Below are positions 1 through 5,872 of a DNA stretch of 64,000 nucleotides, piece by piece (within the stretch, counting starts at the first letter, position 1; each line of letters starts with the position of its first letter). A program made the translations under genes and the position numbers. Under the pieces are notes generated by a model that was given only the letters and a program-made list of their open reading frames with translations, did not search any database and was not told the DNA's origin. The stretch comes from an uncultured Bacteroidales bacterium (GTDB lineage Bacteria; Bacteroidota; Bacteroidia; Bacteroidales; WCHB1-69). The stretch lies in assembly GCA_946186495.1 (NCBI GenBank), contig CAMHNQ010000005.1, positions 27,703-91,702 of the forward strand. The letters run 5' to 3'.

Positions 1-11
1 CGGGCTTGCAG

Positions 12-48
12 CCCTACCGAGCTCTTGCCCCTCCGGGGCTGCTCAAGG
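12..48. repeat. Intergenic GC-rich hairpin repeat, copy A
   Basis: This 37-bp stretch is identical to 847-883 and similar to parts of 2324-2454 and 63518-63656. Its core GCCCCTCCGGGGC is a perfect hairpin with a 3-nt loop. It lies downstream of the ABC ATPase gene on the minus strand. It is a dispersed intergenic element of unknown function. Confidence 0.8.
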
Positions 49-82
49 ATGTAGTTTCAACATATGGGGCTCTTTCGTACCA

Positions 83-748
83 TCATTCATCATTGACCGT
101 CCCGTCGAGGAGATGGACGATGCGGTGGGCGAAGCCGGCATCGTGGGCGTTGTGGGTGACCATGACGATGGTGGTGCCGGCGGCGTTGAGGTCGCAGAGC
201 AGGTGCATGACGTCGAGGCCGTTGTGGCTGTCGAGGTTGCCAGTGGGCTCGTCGCAGAGAATGAGCTTCGGGGTGGAAACGACCGCCCGGGCCACGGCGA
301 CGCGTTGCTGCTGCCCGCCCGAAAGTTGCTGCGGGTAGTGGCTCGCCCGGTGGATCATATTCATACGCTCCAAGGCCTCGTTGACCTTCGCCCGACGCTC
401 CGACTTACCGAGACCAAGGTAGCGCAACGGCAGCTCCACGTTCTCGAAGACCGTCATGTCGTCGATGAGGTTGAAGCTCTGGAACACGAAGCCGATGACG
501 CCGCGCCGCAGCTTCAGACGGTCGCGCTCGCGCAGGCCGCTCACGTCGCGGCCGTCGAGGAAATAGCGGCCCGAGTCAGGCGTGTTGAGGAGGCCGAGGA
601 TGTTGAGCAAGGTCGTCTTGCCGCAACCGGAAGGGCCCATGATGGCTATGAACTCGCCCTTCCGGACCTCCAAATTCACTTGCTGTAACGCTTTCGTCTC
701 CACCGTCTCGGTGCGAAAGCTTTTGCTGACGTTCTCTAATCGTATCAT
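83..748 (-). CDS. ABC transporter ATP-binding protein, LolD/MacB type
   Basis: This cytoplasmic ATPase subunit powers a membrane transporter of the LolCDE/MacB (MacB_PCD/FtsX) type, a family that handles lipoproteins, antimicrobials or peptides. It has all ABC motifs: Walker A GPSGCGKTT (about residues 38-46), Q-loop Gln at about 90, signature LSGGQ (142-146), Walker B LILCDE (162-167) and the switch His (about 199). The length of 221 aa is normal. The start was set at the ATG at 748 (MIRLENVSKSF), where the conserved domain begins; an ATG at 775 would add nine residues. Its permease would be expected just left of the window. It is the third gene of a minus-strand series after a sigma-54 regulator and its kinase, and a separate operator pair (967-1004) lies upstream, so it is probably controlled by that system. 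The transported substrate is not visible. Confidence 0.9.
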   Translation of the reverse strand: MIRLENVSKSFRTETVETKALQQVNLEVRKGEFIAIMGPSGCGKTTLLNILGLLNTPDSGRYFLDGRDVSGLRERDRLKLRRGVIGFVFQSFNLIDDMTVFENVELPLRYLGLGKSERRAKVNEALERMNMIHRASHYPQQLSGGQQQRVAVARAVVSTPKLILCDEPTGNLDSHNGLDVMHLLCDLNAAGTTIVMVTHNAHDAGFAHRIVHLLDGTVNDE

Positions 749-770
749 TGTTTTGTTGTTTCGTTCTAAT

Positions 771-826
771 ATCATCGTATCATCACATCATCGTATCATC
801 ACATCATCGCATCATCGCATCATCGT
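771..826. repeat. Period-8 tandem array (ATCATCGY/ATCATCAC)
   Basis: Seven 8-bp units run without interruption: ATCATCGT, ATCATCAC, ATCATCGT, ATCATCAC, ATCATCGC, ATCATCGC, ATCATCGT. A degenerate ATCATC-rich stretch precedes the related element at 2324, so the array may be part of the same intergenic unit. Confidence 0.85.
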
Positions 827-846
827 TTCATCTCCCCCATCCGTAC

Positions 847-883
847 CCCTACCGAGCTCTTGCCCCTCCGGGGCTGCTCAAGG
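847..883. repeat. Intergenic GC-rich hairpin repeat, copy B
   Basis: This copy is identical over 37 bp to 12-48. It follows the period-8 array and a short C-rich spacer, an arrangement also seen before copy C at 2324. The hairpin core is GCCCCTCCGGGGC. Confidence 0.85.
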
Positions 884-895
884 TAGGAGTTTAAT

Positions 896-911
896 TCCCA
901 AAACCATGCCA
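896..911 (-). promoter_or_regulatory. Possible degenerate sigma-54 promoter for the ABC gene
   Basis: On the minus strand this reads TGGCAT, GGTTT, TGGGA. The -24 half is close to TGGCAC but the -12 half departs from TTGC. It is considered only because it sits about 55 bp from an operator pair. The consensus promoter at 4054-4068 sits about 52 bp from a matching pair. Another start site for the gene is possible. Confidence 0.3.
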
Positions 912-966
912 AAACACAAAAACAACTGATTCTCAAGCAGCTACATATATAATCACATTCAAAAAG

Positions 967-1004
967 CGTCAATTTTTGGGACAACGGTGTGTGAAAAATA
1001 GACA
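967..1004. promoter_or_regulatory. Pair of 17-bp operator-like sites upstream of the ABC gene
   Basis: Two 17-bp sites, CGTCAATTTTTGGGACA (967-983) and TGTGTGAAAAATAGACA (988-1004), start 21 bp apart. The same architecture and spacing occur at 4121-4158 before the regulator gene. Each site is a loose inverted repeat with TGTC at one end and GGACA at the other. Two tandem dyads spaced by two helical turns are typical of enhancer sites for NtrC-family activators. The assignment to the local regulator is inferred. Confidence 0.6.
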
Positions 1005-1071
1005 ATTTTATGCAACAGGACTGTAGGTATCAACACCTCTCTACTTTTTTAAATACATTGAAAATCTCAAC

Positions 1072-2292
1072 CTACCCGCCGAAGGTCATCACGAACGTGG
1101 TGTGCGGGCGCGACCGCAATGTGAGAGTGCCGCCTGAAAGCCGCATAATTTGCCGGGAGACGCTCAACCCGATGCCGGTCCCCTTCTCCTTGGTGGTGAA
1201 AAACGGGATGAAAATGCGCTCCTCGACTTCCGGCGAAATCGGGCTGCCGCTGTCGCCGACCTCCACGACCACATCTTCCCTTTCGTTGAGGAAAGCCCGC
1301 ACCTCCACCCAGCCGTCGTTCCCCTGCCCTATCGCTTCGACAGCGTTTTTCAGCAGGTTGTTGAGCACCCGAGCGACAAGGTTCTCGTCGGCGTGCAAAA
1401 GCATGTCGCCAGGCTCCACCGACCAGCGGAAGTCGATGCGGGCGTTCTCCGGCACGGACTGCACCAGCTGCACGGTGCGCTCCACCAATTCCTGCACGTA
1501 AAACAGCGTCGGTGCGGGTGTCGGGATGTGCGTGAACTGCCGGTACGACTCCACAAACCCCTCGATGCCCTTGCCCGTGGAATGAATGACATCCAACCCC
1601 TTGTAAAGCTCGGAATCTTTTTCGTGTACTAACTCGCATAGACTTTCACTCAACGAGGTGATCGGGCTTATGGAGTTCATGATCTCGTGGGTGAGCACGC
1701 GGGTGAGCGAAATCCATGAATCTATCTCTTTGTTGTCCAATTCGTTGTGTATGTCATTGACTACCATGATGCGGATGTTGCGGTTACGGATGTGGCTTTG
1801 TGAGATCCGGATCGAGAGCTGCCGGGTGCTGTCACCATCGTGGAGGGTGAGCGTTCGGACATCTCCTGCCGCCGACAGTAACAGCATGTCTGCCAGTCCG
1901 TTGCTAACACGATCAAGCTGGCGGATGTGGGTCAGCACGGGAAGCCCGAAGAGCGTTGCGGCCGCCTGGTTTGTCTGCGTCACGAATCCCTGCTCGTCAT
2001 ACGCCACGATGCCGGTGCACACGTTTTCGAGTATCTGGGCGTAGTAGCGTTCTTTGTCAACGGTCTCCTGGCGGGTGCGGCTGAGCATGTCGCGGATGCG
2101 ATTCAGCGATGCGGCCAGGACCCGGTCTCCGCGCCGTCGGTCCTGCTCGGGGAACGTGAAGCTGAAGTCGCCGCCCGCCACCGCCTCCGACAGGAACTTG
2201 ATACGGTTGTTGATCCGCCGGTTCCGCCGAATGAGGAGCCATACAGTGACGGCCCACGCGATTGTTATTCCTATTATGATTATCGTCGTCAT
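1072..2292 (-). CDS. Membrane-bound sensor histidine kinase, NtrY/NtrB-like
   Basis: This sensor kinase phosphorylates the response regulator encoded just upstream. It has one N-terminal membrane helix (about residues 4-21), a linker, a PAS-like region (about 85-175), a dimerisation/phosphoacceptor segment LTHEIMNSISP with His202, and a HATPase domain with N-box NLLKNAVEAI, G1 VGDSGS and G2 GTGIGLSVS. No periplasmic sensor domain is present, so it probably senses an internal or membrane signal. The length is 406 aa and the start is the ATG at 2292. A 172-bp gap with the composite repeat 2324-2454 separates it from the regulator gene, which is transcribed first. The pairing is inferred from adjacency and shared orientation. 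Confidence 0.9.
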   Translation of the reverse strand: MTTIIIIGITIAWAVTVWLLIRRNRRINNRIKFLSEAVAGGDFSFTFPEQDRRRGDRVLAASLNRIRDMLSRTRQETVDKERYYAQILENVCTGIVAYDEQGFVTQTNQAAATLFGLPVLTHIRQLDRVSNGLADMLLLSAAGDVRTLTLHDGDSTRQLSIRISQSHIRNRNIRIMVVNDIHNELDNKEIDSWISLTRVLTHEIMNSISPITSLSESLCELVHEKDSELYKGLDVIHSTGKGIEGFVESYRQFTHIPTPAPTLFYVQELVERTVQLVQSVPENARIDFRWSVEPGDMLLHADENLVARVLNNLLKNAVEAIGQGNDGWVEVRAFLNEREDVVVEVGDSGSPISPEVEERIFIPFFTTKEKGTGIGLSVSRQIMRLSGGTLTLRSRPHTTFVMTFGG

Positions 2293-2323
2293 CTTATCAT
2301 CACATTATCCCCCACATTCGTAT

Positions 2324-2454
2324 CCCTACCGAGCCCTTGCCTCTCCGAGGCAGAGCGCACTGCGCTGCGGCTTGTGTGACAGACCCCACACTGCGCTGCG
2401 CTTGTGTGGGGTTATTTGCGCTTCGCGCGTCTTGCCCCTCCGGGGCTGCTTAAG
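2324..2454. repeat. Composite intergenic repeat element, copy C
   Basis: This longer member of the family starts with CCCTACCGAG and contains several short hairpins. One is GCCTCTCCGAGGC. A longer one has arms CCCCACAC (about 2384-2391) and GTGTGGGG (about 2404-2411). A small one is GCGCTTCGCGC, and the last is GCCCCTCCGGGGC. The second half closely matches 63573-63655. It lies between regulator and kinase genes and would be transcribed with them, so it could affect RNA processing or differential expression. Confidence 0.75.
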
Positions 2455-2464
2455 GAAGATATTT

Positions 2465-3796
2465 TCATATATTGTACTTTTTCATCTTGTTATAGAGAGT
2501 CTGGCGGGTGATGCCGAGGGTGGCGGCCACGGTGGTGAGGTTGCCCCCGCACTTGGCGATGCACTTGCGGATCATTTCGGCTTCCATCCCTTCCAATGTG
2601 GTGATTTCCGGCACGTTGTCTTTCGTCATCGGGGACCTAAGCTTGAAATCTTCGGCCTGTAGCTCAGAACCGTCGCAGACGATGACGGCATGTTCCACGG
2701 CATGTTCCAACTCGCGGATGTTGCCGTACCACGGATACTCGACCAGCTTGCGGGCGGCCCCGGAGCTTAGCCTGAGGGTGGGTTTGCGGTACTTTTCCGC
2801 AAAGATGGTCAGAAAACGTTCCGCGAAGGGCACGATGTCTTCCCTGCGATCACGCAGGGGTGGAATCACCAGGTGGATGGTGTTGACGCGATAGTAGAGA
2901 TCCTCACGGAACTCGCCGCTCACCACCTTCTCGTCGAGCTTCCGGTTGGTGGCGCAAATGAGCCGGAAATCAACGGGATGGACTTTGTTGCTGCCCACCC
3001 GCGTGATCGTGCGCTGCTGGATGACCGTCAACAGCTTGGCTTGCTGCGGGAAAGCGAGGTTGCCGATCTCATCGAGGAAGAGAGTACCGCCGTCAGCCTC
3101 CTCGATTTTGCCGGCACGGTCGGTTTTCGCGTCTGTGAAAGCCCCCTTCACGTGCCCGAACAGCTCGCTCTCGAAGAGAGTTTCCGTGAGTGCGCCCAAA
3201 TCCACCGTCACAAAGGGTTTGTCGTTGCGCGTGGAGAGGCGATGTATCTCTTTGGACAACAACGTCTTACCCGTACCATTCTCGCCGGTGACGAGGATGG
3301 CGGCATCCGTGGGGGCGATTTTCTCCACCATCAGTCGCAGTTCCCGCATCGCCGGGCTGTCACTCCAGAACAGGGCGCTCTCGCGCTGCGGTTCCCGGTT
3401 CGCGCTGCCCTTTTCGGTTGCGCAGGCGCGGGTGAGGGCGGCGATGAGGCGGTCGTTGTCCCACGGCTTGACCACGAAGTCGGCGGCGCCCTCTTTCATG
3501 CCCGCTACGGCCAACTCGATGTCGGCGTAGGCGGTGAAGAGCACCACGGGCAGCTTCGGATGGCGCCCCTTGATCTCGCGAAGCCAGAAAAGGCCCTCGT
3601 TGCCGGTGTTGAGGCCGGCGGAGAAGTTCATGTCGAGCAGCACGACGGCAGGTCGGCACTGTTCGATTTGCCGCAGCATGGTGACGGGCGACGGCAGCGC
3701 GACCACCTGCCGGAACACACGCTCCAGCAGCAGCTTCACCGCCGCCAGCACGTTCCGGTTGTCATCCACCACGATTATTGTTCCAAGTTTGCTCAT
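2465..3796 (-). CDS. Sigma-54-dependent response regulator, NtrC family
   Basis: This enhancer-binding activator opens promoters used by sigma-54 RNA polymerase. The receiver domain has acidic pocket DD (residues 11-12), phosphoacceptor Asp55 in LLDMNF and Lys110. The AAA+ domain has Walker A GENGTGKT (171-178) and Walker B GGTLFLDE (236-243). The C-terminal FIS-type helix-turn-helix is GNLTTVAATLGITRQTLYNK. The sigma-54 contact loop reads GAFTDA (218-223) instead of the classical GAFTGA. The start is the ATG at 3796 (MSKLGTIIVVDD); an upstream in-frame ATG at 3829 adds a basic tail with no domain content. It is the first gene of the minus-strand unit, behind a consensus sigma-54 promoter (4054-4068) and a site pair (4121-4158), which suggests autoactivation. 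Confidence 0.93.
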   Translation of the reverse strand: MSKLGTIIVVDDNRNVLAAVKLLLERVFRQVVALPSPVTMLRQIEQCRPAVVLLDMNFSAGLNTGNEGLFWLREIKGRHPKLPVVLFTAYADIELAVAGMKEGAADFVVKPWDNDRLIAALTRACATEKGSANREPQRESALFWSDSPAMRELRLMVEKIAPTDAAILVTGENGTGKTLLSKEIHRLSTRNDKPFVTVDLGALTETLFESELFGHVKGAFTDAKTDRAGKIEEADGGTLFLDEIGNLAFPQQAKLLTVIQQRTITRVGSNKVHPVDFRLICATNRKLDEKVVSGEFREDLYYRVNTIHLVIPPLRDRREDIVPFAERFLTIFAEKYRKPTLRLSSGAARKLVEYPWYGNIRELEHAVEHAVIVCDGSELQAEDFKLRSPMTKDNVPEITTLEGMEAEMIRKCIAKCGGNLTTVAATLGITRQTLYNKMKKYNI

Positions 3797-4053
3797 CTTT
3801 TTCCGTTTTGGTTCAACACTGCGCCGCACCTTGCCCCCTTCGCCGCAGCGGCAGTCCGGAATTCTCCGCTTGGCCGTACCCAGCTACACGAATTGGCATG
3901 TGAACTGATGGCAAAATTACAAATTTTTCATTTGGGCCGGACGAGTACTGCGAATTTTCGCGGAAAAGCCAAAGTGGACTCACCGCTGTTTAACTCACGT
4001 TAACACACGGGCTTCTCGCCACAACCGACAACCCGTCTGTTCAATATAATTTC

Positions 4054-4068
4054 GCAAAAACCGTGCCA
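4054..4068 (-). promoter_or_regulatory. Sigma-54 (-24/-12) promoter of the two-component operon
   Basis: On the minus strand the sequence is TGGCAC-GGTTT-TTGC, a full match to the consensus TGGCAC-N5-TTGC. It points at the NtrC-type regulator gene 258 bp away. Since that gene encodes a sigma-54 activator, the site implies positive autoregulation. Confidence 0.8.
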
Positions 4069-4120
4069 AACCATTCACACACTTGTTCCTCAATATTTTA
4101 AAAACAGCATTTTTTTCACC

Positions 4121-4158
4121 TGTCAAATATTTGGACAAGACTGTATAAAAAATGGACA
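4121..4158. promoter_or_regulatory. Pair of 17-bp operator-like sites upstream of the regulator gene
   Basis: The sites are TGTCAAATATTTGGACA (4121-4137) and TGTATAAAAAATGGACA (4142-4158), starting 21 bp apart. They match the pair at 967-1004 in sequence, spacing and distance from a promoter. They sit about 52 bp upstream of the sigma-54 promoter, where an enhancer-binding protein would act. Confidence 0.65.
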
Positions 4159-4229
4159 ACCGCAAGGGACAATCACCCCGGCAGATATAAAAAAATATCA
4201 ACACAGAGCGGTTAATGTTGCAAAAAGTT

Positions 4230-4237
4230 TATTTTTG
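4230..4237 (+). promoter_or_regulatory. Bacteroidota -7 box (TATTTTTG) for the M6/M16 unit
   Basis: TATTTTTG matches TAnnTTTG, the -7 element of the Bacteroidota primary sigma factor, and gives a leader of about 35 nt to the ATG at 4277. No convincing -33 TTTG is seen at the usual spacing. Confidence 0.6.
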
Positions 4238-4276
4238 CAGACTTTATTCAAACAAATAAAAACGTCAACTATTTTT

Positions 4277-5857
4277 ATGAAAAAAACTCTTTTGCTAATA
4301 TTCAATGCTGTAGTGCTATTCGGTTTTGCAGCACCGACAGACACCATACCGCCGCTGCTGCCTCCGCGTCCGCCCAGAAACTATGAGTTCGCCCCACACA
4401 TCCGCATGAACCGAAACGAGGAGATGACCCTCACCAACCTGGTCGTCTTCGTACGTTTCGCCGACGACCCGGAATTCACCGAGTCGCTGACGAACATAAA
4501 CCAGATGTTCAACGACACCACGCCCTACAACATCTCCGTCCACAACTACTACAAAGTGACCACTTACGGGAAAATCAACTACCACACGGTCTATACCAAC
4601 AATATCCAAGACACGGTCATCGTCTCCTATCAGGACCCGAAACCGCGTTCCTATTACCAACCCTACAGCGACACCAATCCGGATGGATACCCGCCGCAAA
4701 CCATGAGCATCACTAATCCCCGGGAAACGGAACTGTTAGGCAGAGTGCTGCGGCATATCGACTCGCTGCATCTTGTGGACAGCAGCATCAATTTAGACGG
4801 CAACAACGACGGGCTCATCGACAACATCAGCTTCATCCTGAAAGGAGATGTCGGCAATTGGAACGACCTCTTGTGGCCCCACATGAACTTCTTCGGCCCG
4901 GAAGCTTACCAGCTCCCCATAAACGGGAAGCGCCCGAGCTGCTACAACTTCGAGTTCGCCAACTCCGGCCCCTATTTCACCGCCAATGTGTTCGCCCACG
5001 AGATGGGGCACTCCTTAGGCTTCCCCGACTTTTACCATTACTACAATTACAGCAGCATCGCGCCTGTCGGGCTTTGGGACCAGATGGCGCAGAACAACCT
5101 GCAACAGATCTCTACCATTGTCAAATACAAGTTCTTGGGCATCGTTGACGAGCCCGTGGAAATCACGGAGGACGGGCACTATGTCCTGAACAGCAACACC
5201 TCCTCCGACCAAAACAACTGCTATTTCATCCGCTCGGCACAAGACCCGGACCAGTGGTTCACCTTCGAGTACCGCAACTGCGACGACTTCATGGAGAACA
5301 CCCCGAGAAGCGGCCTGATCATCGGAAGATGGTACGACAACGTCAACCTCGACAACATGTACGAGGCCGGCAACGGCATATTCGACTTTTACGAAAAGCC
5401 GCACACTTATTGGGTTTTCCGTCCGAACAGCAACATCGACACTGTCAATGGGAACATTAACCTCGCAGCATTCGGAAACGGCAACCGGACCTCCTTCGGC
5501 CCCACCACCAACCCCCGCCCCTACCTCATCGACGGAACGCCGGAAAACAGCTTCGAGATCACCAACATCCACTACAACGGCGACCAGGCCTCCTTTGACG
5601 TGCATTTCCTGAACGTTGGCGTGCATGCATACGAGAAGCAAAACAGCCACCTCTATCCTAATCCTGCAAACAACGAATTGAACATCTCCATCGACAACGT
5701 AAGTCGCGTGGAGGTTTACGATTTGTTAGGAAAGATGATGCTCTCAGAAGCGCATCCAGGGTCGAATATCAATGTCTCCGCGCTTCAACAAGGGGTATAT
5801 ATCGTGAAAATCCACACGGACAACGACTGCTATACTGAAAAATTCATCAAAAGGTAA
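4277..5857 (+). CDS. Secreted M6-family metallopeptidase with T9SS sorting domain
   Basis: This is a zinc endopeptidase related to immune inhibitor A, exported and probably surface-attached or released by the type IX system. A signal peptide (residues 1 to about 18, MKKTLLLIFNAVVLFGFA) is followed by a proline-rich stretch. The catalytic domain has HEMGHSLGFPD (HExxHxxGxxD, first His about residue 241). A C-terminal sorting domain of about 75 residues begins LYPNPANNELNIS and ends EKFIKR. The length is 526 aa. The ATG at 4277 was chosen because the upstream TTG at 4235 falls inside the promoter. The next gene, an M16 peptidase, follows after 15 bp, so the two are co-transcribed and probably act on extracellular protein. 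The exact substrate is unknown. Confidence 0.88.
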   Translation: MKKTLLLIFNAVVLFGFAAPTDTIPPLLPPRPPRNYEFAPHIRMNRNEEMTLTNLVVFVRFADDPEFTESLTNINQMFNDTTPYNISVHNYYKVTTYGKINYHTVYTNNIQDTVIVSYQDPKPRSYYQPYSDTNPDGYPPQTMSITNPRETELLGRVLRHIDSLHLVDSSINLDGNNDGLIDNISFILKGDVGNWNDLLWPHMNFFGPEAYQLPINGKRPSCYNFEFANSGPYFTANVFAHEMGHSLGFPDFYHYYNYSSIAPVGLWDQMAQNNLQQISTIVKYKFLGIVDEPVEITEDGHYVLNSNTSSDQNNCYFIRSAQDPDQWFTFEYRNCDDFMENTPRSGLIIGRWYDNVNLDNMYEAGNGIFDFYEKPHTYWVFRPNSNIDTVNGNINLAAFGNGNRTSFGPTTNPRPYLIDGTPENSFEITNIHYNGDQASFDVHFLNVGVHAYEKQNSHLYPNPANNELNISIDNVSRVEVYDLLGKMMLSEAHPGSNINVSALQQGVYIVKIHTDNDCYTEKFIKR

Positions 5858-5872
5858 CATAAATCAAAAAGT

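Larger units (their letters stand above)
749..1071. other. Intergenic region between ABC ATPase and histidine kinase genes
   Basis: No gene is visible in this 323-bp stretch. It holds a period-8 array (771-826), copy B of the hairpin repeat (847-883), a weak sigma-54-like sequence (896-911) and a pair of 17-bp operator-like sites (967-1004). It is best read as the control region of the ABC gene. Confidence 0.7.
3797..4229. other. Divergent control region between the regulator and the M6 peptidase genes
   Basis: No gene is visible here. The region holds a minus-strand sigma-54 promoter at 4054-4068 and a pair of operator-like sites at 4121-4158. The plus-strand promoter of the peptidase gene follows at 4230-4237. 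About 250 nt of leader lie between the sigma-54 promoter and the regulator start. Confidence 0.75.
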
